A stretch of DNA of 21,344 nt from Microcystis aeruginosa W13-11 (GCA_009995705.1 JAADBR010000065.1:1-21344); one strand, 5' to 3'. Positions 8,692 to 15,450 are shown, numbered from the stretch's first letter. Program-made: numbers and translations. Notes: generated by a model not told the origin, from the sequence alone.

Positions 8692-8707
8692 TAGAAACAG
8701 GTTTCTA
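8692..8707. promoter_or_regulatory. Palindromic operator candidate in divergent promoter region
   Basis: TAGAAAC-AG-GTTTCTA is a perfect 7-bp-arm palindrome in the 85-bp space between the TPR gene and the ABC ATPase gene. Its central place between divergent starts suits a regulator site acting on both genes. No regulator can be named. Confidence 0.4.
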
Positions 8708-8735
8708 GACTTAATTTCCAGTTATTTTCCTGTCA

Positions 8736-9419
8736 ATGCTTTATCTCAAAGATGTGGTTTATCATCCTCCCGCTGCCCTCAATCCCATTTTACAGGGGAT
8801 TAATCTCGAATTAGCATCCCAGGAATTAGGTCTGATTGTTGGCCCCAGTGGTTCCGGAAAAACGACTCTTTTGGAAATTCTAGCAGGCTTTGCCGATAAA
8901 ACAGGAGGGACGATTCACTGGCGCGACCAAGAATTAACCGTGCTGCACCTGCAACAATTAGGAGGAATCGTTTTTCAGTTTCCTGAACGTCATTTTTGCG
9001 GTAAAACCATCCTTGAGGAGTTGCGTCTCGGTCATCCGGAGATTAAAAGCGATCGCCTGACGGCGGCCTTAAAGGAGGTAGGATTAGAAAACATTGCCCT
9101 GGATACTTCTCCCCACAATCTTAGTGGGGGTCAACAGCGTCGTTTATCCCTCGCTGTCCAGTTAATCCGGCAGCCTAATCTGTTACTTCTCGATGAACCT
9201 ACGGCCGGTTTAGATTGGTCGATGCGTCGTCAATTGGCTAAACTTCTCGCTAGTCTCAAACAACACTGGACTTTATTAGTAGTTAGTCACGATGCTGGGG
9301 AATTATTGCCTATTGCTGACCGTCACTGGAAAATTGAACAAGGACATTTGAGGGAAGTATTGACACTCCCATCGCACTCAAGCGAGGGATTCTTGGTTCA
9401 ACCAGTCCACTTAAATTAG
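8736..9419 (+). CDS. ABC transporter ATP-binding protein, ECF/CbiO-like
   Basis: This is a single nucleotide-binding domain of 227 residues. Motifs are Walker A GPSGSGKT (36-43), Q-loop Gln81 in VFQFPERHF, signature LSGGQQ (129-134), Walker B LLLLDEP (149-155), D-loop AGLD (157-160) and switch His185 in VVSHD. The FQ-PE-HF sequence at the Q-loop is typical of energy-coupling-factor and CbiO/EcfA ATPases, and of the plant/cyanobacterial ABCI11-like group. It would power import of a metal or vitamin with membrane partners encoded elsewhere; no permease gene lies next to it, which is usual for dispersed cyanobacterial ECF modules. The substrate cannot be told. ATG 8736 gives the normal N-terminus; no clear ribosome binding site. 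Confidence 0.88.
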   Translation: MLYLKDVVYHPPAALNPILQGINLELASQELGLIVGPSGSGKTTLLEILAGFADKTGGTIHWRDQELTVLHLQQLGGIVFQFPERHFCGKTILEELRLGHPEIKSDRLTAALKEVGLENIALDTSPHNLSGGQQRRLSLAVQLIRQPNLLLLDEPTAGLDWSMRRQLAKLLASLKQHWTLLVVSHDAGELLPIADRHWKIEQGHLREVLTLPSHSSEGFLVQPVHLN

Positions 9420-9729
9420 GGGTTCCTTGCGTTGCCTAACCCACCAGGTGGGTCTTCACCCGACATTTAAGATAAAGTGAAAAAACAGATAGTTGAGATT
9501 TTAGGGTTTTGGAGTATTAGTTGAAATTTTCCCACTTCCCTATCTCCTGACTTAAAAGAGTATGAATTGTCTTCTGAGCAATTCTTAAAACTCCGAACCA
9601 AGTTAACTTGTGGATACTTTGCACAATTAGCATTTATATCTAGATTGCTGCAAAGCCGATTATCTTCAAGCATTGTAATGGCTAAATCGCTCTAGATTGT
9701 CTCTTCGCTCAGTAAGTGAATAGCGTTGT

Positions 9730-9780
9730 CCATCAAGCATTGGATGTTCCCTATTATCCTATGCTTGATGGGGTTTTATT
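9730..9780 (+). terminator. Strong hairpin followed by a T-rich run
   Basis: CCATCAAGCAT (9730-9740) pairs exactly with ATGCTTGATGG (9761-9771). Inside, after a T-T mismatch, GGAT (9742-9745) pairs with ATCC (9756-9759), giving a stem of about 16 bp with a 10-nt loop. GGTTTTATT follows, as in an intrinsic terminator on the plus strand. The nearest plus-strand gene ends over 300 bp upstream, so it may instead end an unrecognised transcript or be a mobile repeat. Confidence 0.5.
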
Positions 9781-9946
9781 TACAATCCCAAGCTCGCCCT
9801 GTTTTTCGGTATCTATTGGTTGATTGTTGAAGGTTTTTATCGATCTGATTTGGTTACGATAACAACTCCTGACGGTATTGGCAATGAATAATGCCGGAGA
9901 TGTTAGGGCAATGTAAGGCATCGCAATTTAGATTTAAGTATTTTGA

Positions 9947-9974
9947 AAAGGTAAAAGGTGCATGAAATGCACCC
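9947..9974 (-). terminator. Intrinsic-terminator-like palindrome after the DUF1350 gene
   Basis: GGTGCAT (9957-9963) and ATGCACC (9967-9973) form a 7-bp stem with a 3-nt loop, 15 bp past the DUF1350 stop codon. On the minus strand it is followed by TTTTACCTTTTC, so it fits an intrinsic terminator. The arms match the core of the MITE-like terminal repeats at 7408 and 7653. Confidence 0.55.
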
Positions 9975-9988
9975 TACGCAATCGGCGA

Positions 9989-11074
9989 TTAAACTTGTTT
10001 GTCCTCTAAACGTTGAAATAACTGACTTACAGGAGATTCAAGGTATTCCTCCCGTTTTTGCATGGATTCAATAAGTGGAATCTTATCTTTAAGGTCGGGA
10101 AAATTGATAACCAAATTGCCCAATCTTATGCCCAATGGTCTCAAATGTCCACCGTTTAGCTTTTGCTGAAATTCTTTAGGTGGTTTTTTGAAATCACTCT
10201 CAAACCACTGACAAGTTGATAAAGCAATTTTATCTGTTTTAAATGAAATTAATCCCAAGAGTCCAAATAAATTAGCTTTTTTGATTAAGGTGTAGGTTTC
10301 ATCTGGGGTTGGTTTAACATTCAATCCCAAACCGATAAGAATACTTGCAAAAGGCTGCGGGACAGCACTATCAAGACCTGTATTGACAGGAGCTAATAAC
10401 AAAGAGGGTTGATTTTTAATGAAAATGCTAGTGATTTCAATTTTACCTTTCAACTCTTGATGATAATTGGGATCTTGCTTGATGTATATCTTGATTAGTT
10501 CCTGAGCCTTTTCCCGTTTTACTTGTAAGTCATTAATCAGAATTAAAAGTCCCGTCAAAAGATCGTCAATTTTTCTCTGAATTTTTCGTTGAGAATCTTT
10601 TTTGTTTGCTGTTGAGTTAACAATATCCTCAAGAAATTCCCTCAAATATTCAATATTCTTATCGTAATCAGAACTATCAGGTTTTCCCAGAGTAGGTAAA
10701 GCACTAAATACTTCCAAAAGGGCAATATATTTACAGCCAATACTATGACCAATCCAAGAAAAGTTGCGATCGCTCAGATAAGCTTCGTAATTATAACCTT
10801 CAAATATTGCTCTTCTAATAAGCTCTGGCATGATCTCATACTGTTCTCTAATTAAAAAGCCAGATTCGGCATAGTGGTCAAAACTAAAATTAAAGGGTAA
10901 AAGAACAATTGTGTACTCTTTATCAAACAAACGCTGAAGTAGAGAGCGATAGAAAAACATAGGAAAAAATGTACCAAAAAAAGCACCCCCAATAAATTGA
11001 ATCACTCCTTTAGGGTTTGGATGTAGAGCGACCCAACTATGAGAAACCGGTTGAAATCGAAGTTTTTCTGTCAT
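9989..11074 (-). CDS. DUF1350 family protein, alpha/beta-hydrolase-like
   Basis: From ATG 11074 the protein is 361 residues and begins MTEKLRFQPVSHSWVALHPNPKG, the expected family N-terminus. The open frame continues to a GTG at 11128, which would add 18 residues I judge spurious. The block GVIQFIGGAFFGTFFPMFFYRSLLQRLF (23-50) and the nucleophile-elbow-like GHSIGCK (109-115, Ser111) fit DUF1350, a family of cyanobacteria and plastids with an alpha/beta-hydrolase-like fold. Neither substrate nor reaction is known to me. A charged helical insertion lies at about 138-215. It follows the secreted-protein gene on the same strand after a 145-bp gap, so co-transcription is possible but not shown. 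A terminator-like palindrome lies just downstream. Confidence 0.85.
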   Translation of the reverse strand: MTEKLRFQPVSHSWVALHPNPKGVIQFIGGAFFGTFFPMFFYRSLLQRLFDKEYTIVLLPFNFSFDHYAESGFLIREQYEIMPELIRRAIFEGYNYEAYLSDRNFSWIGHSIGCKYIALLEVFSALPTLGKPDSSDYDKNIEYLREFLEDIVNSTANKKDSQRKIQRKIDDLLTGLLILINDLQVKREKAQELIKIYIKQDPNYHQELKGKIEITSIFIKNQPSLLLAPVNTGLDSAVPQPFASILIGLGLNVKPTPDETYTLIKKANLFGLLGLISFKTDKIALSTCQWFESDFKKPPKEFQQKLNGGHLRPLGIRLGNLVINFPDLKDKIPLIESMQKREEYLESPVSQLFQRLEDKQV

Positions 11075-11219
11075 GTTCGAGCCTATTAACTGGAGGTAAA
11101 TTTCATGATCAAGCACTAATAAATACACTATGGAGAAGATATTTTTAATTATTAGATATCAACTCCACGGTAATATAATTTATTTAATCTCATTCCTACA
11201 CGAGATGTTTTATCAAAAT

Positions 11220-11996
11220 TTATTGTGTAGGGTTGCTGGGATCATATTCTTTTCTTGCATTGACTAAATAAATGGAATCACCCTTGGCTGAATAAACAAA
11301 AGGTGAATTTTTTGCAGGCTGTTGTAGATTTCGTGGTAACAAGTTGAAAATATCTGTAAAATCTACAGTAACTTTCTGCGTTTTACCATTAACAATTACT
11401 CCTTGAGCATTAGGTTGACAGTTGAGTTCCTTAATCTTAGTTTGAGCTTCCTTTTGTACAGCAGTATTAGTAGTGACATAAACCAGATATCCTTGATCGG
11501 AAAGGGACTGCGCTTTTGCATTTGCATCATCTTTCTGATTGAAGAATGCAATCTGTGTTTCTTGGACTTCAACGGGACAAGTGCTTAATTTCGGCTTTCC
11601 TGCGACAACCGCATAAAGTTTAGAAGTTTGAGCAACCCCGTTAGTTGTGGTAATAGGGCCAGTGAAAGAAATACGAGTATTAGTACCAGGAACAGTGGGC
11701 TGAGTCGTACTAAAATCAAGATCGGCACTCTGAAATGATCCATCGCCTAGTTTATCATCTAGATCTTTCACGTTGAGAGGAACAGAAATACTGTAATTAA
11801 GCTTCTCTAGTGTATTAACTTTCGTTTGTTGAGAAGCCGCATCTGGATAAAAACTCGTTAAACCTAAATCGAGTTTGTCTGTAAAAACAGATTGAGCAAA
11901 CGCAGGATTACCAACGGTAAAAACTAAGATTGCCAAAACGGAAACAATCATCGCCTTTAAAAAGGCAAACTTTTTCTTGTTCAGATTTAAGATCAT
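11220..11996 (-). CDS. Secreted protein of unknown function
   Basis: ATG 11996 is preferred: GAGG lies about 10 nt upstream, and the product opens with a classical signal peptide (MILNLNKKKFAFLKA then a hydrophobic core, with probable cleavage after AFA34 before QS). The frame extends to 12041. The mature protein is about 224 residues, without further membrane segments, and rich in Thr, Asn, Gln and Lys. It has two Cys (LSTCPVEV and ELNCQP) and a possible signal-peptidase or processing-like segment near SFYPDAASQQ. I do not recognise the family. The phrase KLYAVVAGKPKLSTCPVEVQETQIAFFNQKDDA suggests a folded beta-alpha domain. Likely periplasmic or extracellular. Confidence 0.75.
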   Translation of the reverse strand: MILNLNKKKFAFLKAMIVSVLAILVFTVGNPAFAQSVFTDKLDLGLTSFYPDAASQQTKVNTLEKLNYSISVPLNVKDLDDKLGDGSFQSADLDFSTTQPTVPGTNTRISFTGPITTTNGVAQTSKLYAVVAGKPKLSTCPVEVQETQIAFFNQKDDANAKAQSLSDQGYLVYVTTNTAVQKEAQTKIKELNCQPNAQGVIVNGKTQKVTVDFTDIFNLLPRNLQQPAKNSPFVYSAKGDSIYLVNARKEYDPSNPTQ

Positions 11997-12041
11997 TGAA
12001 TTTATCCTCAATAATTTACGATACTTGGGAGTAATGTCCAT

Positions 12042-12441
12042 TCATACAAACCGGACTATGTATAACCCCTAACTATCGAGTTTATTTTTCGCCTAACTCT
12101 TAACACAACCGAAGTTTAGGAACTTAAGGAAAAAGTTAGTAAAATTCCCCAAACCCTTACCCTGCCTAACTTACAGTCCCTCCAACCTCCCACAAAAATC
12201 CTTAACTTGGGAAAAATCCCCAACTTTACCAACTTAAGCCCAAGCATTGTCAAAATATCCTGACAATCTCTCCCCACTCCGACTCCCCAAACTTTTGCTT
12301 CATCCCCAAAACCACAAAAACCGAGATGGAAATATCCCACTTTTGTCGTCTGGACAGGCTAGAGAGCTTACCCCACAGTAAAAATGAGTAGCGCATCTTG
12401 CCTGAATAAACTTGGGACGATCCCACAGCGACAAACCTATA
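12042..12441. other. 400-bp stretch without a supported gene
   Basis: The plus strand is C-rich with short runs, and includes a small inverted repeat TTGGG/CCCAA at 12207-12223. Frames on both strands are broken and show no motif. It may be decayed coding DNA at the left border of the TA islet. Confidence 0.4.
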
Positions 12442-12468
12442 ATGAAAAAAGGCCAGGCCTTAACAACC

Positions 12469-12770
12469 ATGAAATTAACTTTAAAACCCGAACACCAAAA
12501 GCTGATCGAAGCCAAACTAGATACAGGGCGTTATGCCAATCCAGATGAAATCATTGCCGAAGCCTTGCAATTACTCAGTAAACGCGATCGCTATCAACAA
12601 TGGGCAATCGAGTTTGATCCCCCTCAATCCCCCTTAAAAAAAGGGGACTTTCTTGAATTTGTAAGAGGTCTATTGATATTGCTGCCGAACAATTAGATCG
12701 AGGCGAAGGAATTGACGGAGAAACCGTGATCATGAGAATTAGGCATCGTTGGGAAATTAAAGAAGCATAA
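12469..12770 (+). pseudogene. Disrupted ParD-like (ribbon-helix-helix) antitoxin gene
   Basis: ATG 12469 begins MKLTLKPEHQKLIEAKLDTG and RYANPDEIIAEALQLL, a ParD/CopG-type ribbon-helix-helix antitoxin. After QQWAIE the frame runs through 48 bases (12613-12660) coding FDPPQSPLKKGDFLEF around a CCCCTT/AAGGGG palindrome, then VRG, then goes astray to a stop at 12696. In another frame, from 12672 to the TAA at 12768-12770, the expected antitoxin C-terminus is read: IDIAAEQLDRGEGIDGETVI and MRIRHRWEIKEA. The inferred history is an in-frame palindrome insertion plus a separate 1-bp (or 1 mod 3) indel near 12669-12671. No ParE toxin gene follows. The frame extends upstream to ATG 12442 and a further codon at 12412, but the motif fixes the start at 12469. 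Confidence 0.8.
12613..12660 (+). repeat. Palindromic repeat inserted in frame in the ParD-like gene
   Basis: CCCCTT (12630-12635) and AAGGGG (12641-12646) form the core of a 48-base stretch between the codons for WAIE and VRG. It has a length divisible by three and is read through as DPPQSPLKKGD. Similar proline-lysine-glycine peptides from the same repeat type recur in cyanobacterial reading frames to my recollection. Confidence 0.55.
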
Positions 12771-12940
12771 CCGCGATCGCCTAACCCTAACTTTCAAGAA
12801 CAATATAGACACTTTTCTGCCGAACCTCTTAAATTCAGACTAAACTATCACTGCAATATCATAGACTTAGTTAAGAAAATTGTTAGAGAACCTTAACCAT
12901 GCTCAAACATTATGACGTGACCTGAGAGGGCGATCGCTTG
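12771..12940. other. Spacer between the ParD relic and the YoeB-type module
   Basis: A frame following the ParD relic (to a stop near 12896) could be read as a short helical peptide but has no start codon. Two HIP1 octamers lie here (about 12773 and 12931). No gene is supported. Confidence 0.35.
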
Positions 12941-12969
12941 TTGAATCATGTGGAAAATAATGATAGAAT
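12941..12969 (+). promoter_or_regulatory. Promoter candidate for the YoeB-type TA module
   Basis: TTGAAT (12941-12946) and TAGAAT (12964-12969) are separated by exactly 17 bp, close to the sigma-70 consensus, 60 bp before the antitoxin start. Confidence 0.45.
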
Positions 12970-13028
12970 GCAAAAGGTGTAGATTTCAATGTGAAAGCGA
13001 TTTATACAGAAAGCTTAGGAGTTAATTT

Positions 13029-13247
13029 ATGCGAACAATTACCTTGCAAATTGACGATAGCATTAGTGAAAAATTTCTATGGTTACTTGCTCGCTTCTCT
13101 AGAGACGAAATTAAAATTCTGGAACAATCAGATTATGTCAGTGATGACGAATATCTAAGGGGAATCGAAGGAATGATTCAAAGTATTCAGGCAGCCCGTG
13201 ATGAATCTATTGAACAGAGCTTAAGCTTAGATGAGTTAGATTGGTAA
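13029..13247 (+). CDS. Antitoxin of a YoeB-type TA module
   Basis: This 72-residue acidic protein (MRTITLQIDDSISEKFLWLL...) precedes a YoeB/Txe-like toxin. The start has a good TTAGGAG about 8 nt upstream. Its first residues form a beta-strand-like segment followed by helices, and the C-terminal part is acidic and Ser/Glu-rich (ARDESIEQSLSLDELDW), as expected for the toxin-wrapping tail of an antitoxin. It does not obviously match the Phd/YefM fold, so the antitoxin type is uncertain. The stop codon TAA overlaps the toxin ATG by one base (TAATG), implying translational coupling. Antitoxins of such pairs usually repress their own promoter; a candidate promoter lies at 12941-12969. Confidence 0.8.
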   Translation: MRTITLQIDDSISEKFLWLLARFSRDEIKILEQSDYVSDDEYLRGIEGMIQSIQAARDESIEQSLSLDELDW

Positions 13248-13507
13248 TGTATAAAATAATCTTTATGACCCAATCTCAAAAAGATGCCAAAAAGATTGCT
13301 TCTAGTGGACTGAAATACAAGGTTCTTGAACTTATCAAAATAATTGAAGAAGACCCATTTCAATACCCACCAGATTATGAGTTATTAAAAGGGGACATGA
13401 AAGGGTTAATTAGTCGTCGGATCAATAAACAGCATCGGCTAGTTTATGAAGTCTTTGAATCGGAGAAATTGATCAAAATTTATCGAATGTGGAGTCATTA
13501 TGACTAG
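13247..13507 (+). CDS. YoeB/Txe family mRNA interferase toxin
   Basis: The protein is 86 residues from ATG 13247; a TTG six bases upstream is not needed. It begins MYKIIFMTQSQKDAKKI and ends RMWSHYD, the form of YoeB/Txe toxins, which are RelE-fold nucleases cleaving mRNA at the ribosome. Residues placed like the catalytic set of YoeB are visible: Glu45 in DYELLKG, Arg64 in NKQHRLVYEV, and His84-Tyr85 at the C-terminus. SRRINKQHRLVYEV is the family hallmark. The protein appears intact, so this is likely an active module with the preceding antitoxin. The one-base overlap fits a translationally coupled operon. Confidence 0.9.
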   Translation: MYKIIFMTQSQKDAKKIASSGLKYKVLELIKIIEEDPFQYPPDYELLKGDMKGLISRRINKQHRLVYEVFESEKLIKIYRMWSHYD

Positions 13508-13629
13508 ATCATTTTGAGGCTGGAGAGCGAACGCTTTTTAGGAGATAGAACGGAGTAATGGCGTTTTGGAAAATATGGGAAGTGCGCTCTTTTTTTGGGA
13601 AATGTGGGAGTGGGATTATTTAGCTCCAC

Positions 13630-13887
13630 AGAATCGGGCATCATTTATACGAAATTGGGCGAATTACTGAAAAATCAGACGACATTGTTCTAGAATTAGT
13701 AAGTTGCCTTGATTTAAAGGTATGTAAAAAAGATTTTAATTTAATTATTAATCAGTCTGTCATTATTAACTAGACTCGTGATCCCTTTGATTGCTTAATT
13801 GTTAGTAACGCTTCAGGAGATAACCACATTTTGCTAACCAAAGATTATCACATTTTAAATCATCATGAAAATGCCGTATGGGATTAA
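13630..13887 (+). pseudogene. Decayed PIN-domain (VapC-like) toxin gene with in-frame TAG
   Basis: One frame from about 13630 reads RIGHHLYEIGRITEKSDDIV..., then TAG at 13771-13773, then TRDPFDCLIVSNASGDNH and LLTKDYHILNHHENAVWD before TAA at 13885. The block (W)TRDPFDRLIVANA...LLTKD is the C-terminal PIN motif with its third and fourth acidic residues. Here the TAG stands where Trp (TGG) is expected, a single-base change. The N-terminal third with the first Asp is not found upstream. So the gene has lost its 5' end and gained a nonsense codon. No antitoxin is next to it. The sequence GGGAAATTGATGAAGCATAA after it resembles the end of the ParD relic, hinting that an antitoxin once lay nearby. 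Confidence 0.75.
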
Positions 13888-14342
13888 TCACAATCTATGG
13901 GAAATTGATGAAGCATAACGGCGATCACCCCATTCAATTGCTAAATAACGATAGACTCCCATAAATTAAGATCATAGTACATAGTAAATGTTCAAGGAGA
14001 ATCATCAGCGAATTCACTCAGTTAAAATCCTCACTCCTAGTAGACATCTCCAAAAATTATAACCCAGTTACAGCCTGCTTTTAGCCTGTGTACTAACTAA
14101 ACAGTTCGATAGCTGAAATGTATATCTATCGTTGCTAATTCAATTTTACTGAAAAAATATGAGGCAATTAAAATAATTTTTATTTGGATAGATTCCTCAA
14201 CTAGAAAGACTTTTAGTCTTGAGATAATATTAGGTCGAGGTCTAGTGCAAACTTTAAATCTTGTAAAAAAAGTAATTTTTTCTATTCCCATCGATTACGA
14301 TAATGGAAAACTACGCTGACCTCTAGGTTGATGAGGCAAATT
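13888..14342. other. 455-bp AT-rich stretch with possible gene relics
   Basis: A frame at 14113-14319 is open for 68 codons (SILLKKYEAIKIIFIWIDSS...SLEIILGRGLVQTLN) but has no start codon, so it may be a relic of an unknown protein. Near 13999-14080, AAGGAG precedes a frame reading SEFTQLKSSLLVDISKNYNP without an ATG. Neither can be assigned. Confidence 0.35.
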
Positions 14343-14669
14343 ATGGAACAATCAAAGGCTAAATCTTCTCGCCAACGCGGCGTAATCCTAACCTCCATCG
14401 GCTACCAAAAGCTGCACCGTGCTAAAGTGAATTGGGAAATAAAACAAAACACTCGCTGCACCTTAGACATTCTTAGCCAACAAACTGGACTGACCGCCAA
14501 TACTCTCAGTAAAATTTTTAGTCGCTCTGTCGCTGTTGATAAACGTAGTCTGTGGGTCTGCTTTTCTGCCTTTAATCTCGATTTAGACGGTCAAGATTAC
14601 TTATCCAGTTTTACCCTTGCCCACAAAGACTGCCAATTTTCACATTGGGGGATAAATATGAACTGTTAA
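14343..14669 (+). pseudogene. N-terminal HTH (vMAP-M0-like) fragment of a larger protein
   Basis: ATG 14343 has GAGG upstream at 7 nt; an in-frame ATG at 14331 is possible. The product reads MEQSKAKSSRQRGVILTSIGYQKLHRA...CTLDILSQQTGLTANTLSKIF...VDKRSLWVCFSAFNLDLDGQDY. This is the N-terminal helix-turn-helix module that cyanobacteria place before NB-ARC, WD40 or pentapeptide repeat domains. In such proteins a stretch with DWGEA follows and then hundreds of residues. Here the frame ends soon after, at HWGINMNC and the stop at 14667-14669, where DNA from murJ begins on the other strand. I therefore read it as a truncated relic, though a stand-alone 109-residue DNA-binding protein cannot be ruled out. 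Confidence 0.6.
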
Positions 14670-14688
14670 AAAGACGGTGACAGCTAAT

Positions 14689-14832
14689 AAAGGCGTTCAC
14701 CACCGGCCTAACACCGTAGGCAGCGGCGATTACCTGTTCGCGGACTGAACCAAAAACCTTACTGATTAAGGTGGCAACGGCGACAATTCCGGCAATACCG
14801 GCTAAGGAACGGGTAGCTTTCTTATTAATGAC
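14689..14832 (-). pseudogene. 5' fragment of murJ/mviN (lipid II flippase)
   Basis: The minus strand codes for KKATRSLAGIAGIVAVATLI followed by SKVFGSVREQVIAAAYGV and RPVVNAF, the N-terminal 45 or so residues of the MurJ/MviN flippase. After VVNAF the frame leaves the family and no other membrane segment follows, where MurJ has over 450 further residues. No start codon precedes the Lys-Lys. The piece is clearly a dead fragment brought in by recombination. It meets the HTH fragment head-on. Confidence 0.8.
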
Positions 14833-15105
14833 GACACCTCGAAAGAAAACAACTGCATTGATCGATTCTACCCGTTTCTGTGTTCCCGCCGAAAAGCGAT
14901 CGCTAGTTGTTAAATTTAATTTGACAGGAGTGCATAACACCCATTTCCCCACAGACATCCGTATCATACCAAGAGCCAACAGAACCATAAATATTGATGG
15001 TTCTACTCTTGATCACGAAAATCGCCCGTTCAAGAAAACTTAACAATGCCCACCAGCGATCGCACTGACCTCCGACAAGATCGGCGATCGCCCTCAAGAA
15101 TTACC
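14833..15105. other. Non-coding stretch right of the murJ fragment
   Basis: It contains three HIP1-like sites (near 14896, 15056 and 15085). Open frames on both strands have no recognisable content. It is probably decayed sequence. Confidence 0.35.
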
Positions 15106-15450
15106 CTAAAGTGTATCTCGGTATTCTTCAAGTAGGGCTAAAATATCTGCTAGTTGGTTTCTGTGGAAGTTGTTGGAGTTAAGTTGGAATCGGATGATTG
15201 CACTACGGTATCGAGTTTCGATTCGAGTTCGGCGAGTTTCTCGTTCTGTTTTTTCAAGTCGGACAAGCCCCCGTAGGATTTGATCCAACGTAACAAAGCT
15301 GAAAGTAATCCCTGCGAAGAGAAGTCCGAACCATTGGGGGATGATAATTTGTTCGTTGCCGAGTTGGATTGAGTCATAGTTGAGGATTATTCCTGTTAAA
15401 AAGACAAATAGAGTGGTAAGGATACCGATAAAGGTCTGAAAATCAGGCAT
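15106..15450 (-). CDS. Small hypothetical membrane protein
   Basis: The product has 114 residues. It has two hydrophobic segments at about 6-23 (TFIGILTTLFVFLTGIIL) and 40-58 (WFGLLFAGITFSFVTLDQI), then a charged, helical C-terminal half rich in Glu and Arg (RLEKTERETRRTRIETRYR) that could form a coiled coil. Codon use in this frame looks like that of neighbouring genes. The start ATG 15450 has no clear Shine-Dalgarno sequence. I do not recognise the family. A second frame lies wholly inside it (15150-15377, same strand) and also reads plausibly, so which is translated is uncertain. Confidence 0.5.
   Translation of the reverse strand: MPDFQTFIGILTTLFVFLTGIILNYDSIQLGNEQIIIPQWFGLLFAGITFSFVTLDQILRGLVRLEKTERETRRTRIETRYRSAIIRFQLNSNNFHRNQLADILALLEEYRDTL
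15150..15377 (-). CDS. Alternative nested frame: small coiled-coil-like protein
   Basis: This 75-codon frame is nested out of phase in the preceding gene. It reads MTQSNSATNKLSSPNGSDFS, a short amphipathic segment (LLSALLRWIKSYGGL), a heptad-like stretch (DLKKQNEKLAELESKLDTVV) and a Ser/Thr tail. The composition looks like a real protein, but no ribosome binding site is close to ATG 15377. It could be the true gene, a genuine overlap, or a chance frame. Confidence 0.3.
   Translation of the reverse strand: MTQSNSATNKLSSPNGSDFSSQGLLSALLRWIKSYGGLSDLKKQNEKLAELESKLDTVVQSSDSNLTPTTSTETN

Larger units (their letters stand above)
9420..9988. other. 569-bp intergenic stretch with several palindromes, no convincing gene
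   Basis: The stretch holds a perfect palindrome ACCCACC-A-GGTGGGT at 9439-9453 without a T-run, a long hairpin at 9730-9771 and a palindrome at 9957-9973 (listed separately). A frame from about 9769 to 9886 would read ...LALFFGIYWLIVEGFYR..., like the end of a membrane protein, but it has no start and may be a relic or chance. A 68-codon frame on the minus strand (9467-9673) has no recognisable features. Confidence 0.5.

Noticed and set aside
9439..9453. ACCCACCAGGTGGGT as terminator of the ABC gene
   Set aside because: The one-base loop is too small for a normal hairpin and no T-run follows on the plus strand.
9467..9673. 68-codon minus-strand frame
   Set aside because: No recognisable features, no ribosome binding site, biased low-complexity content; probably chance.
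12116..12515. Two overlapping minus-strand frames rich in Trp, Gly and Leu
   Set aside because: Composition is unlike a folded protein and reflects the C-rich plus strand; the right part overlaps the ParD relic.
12469..12696. ParD-like frame as an intact antitoxin
   Set aside because: The expected C-terminus is out of frame, and no ParE toxin follows.
14097..14291. 64-codon minus-strand frame
   Set aside because: AT-rich, no motif; a plus-strand frame over the same DNA reads no worse.
14903..15097. Frames on both strands right of the murJ fragment
   Set aside because: Neither shows family motifs; they surround HIP1 sites, which tend to stay open in several frames.
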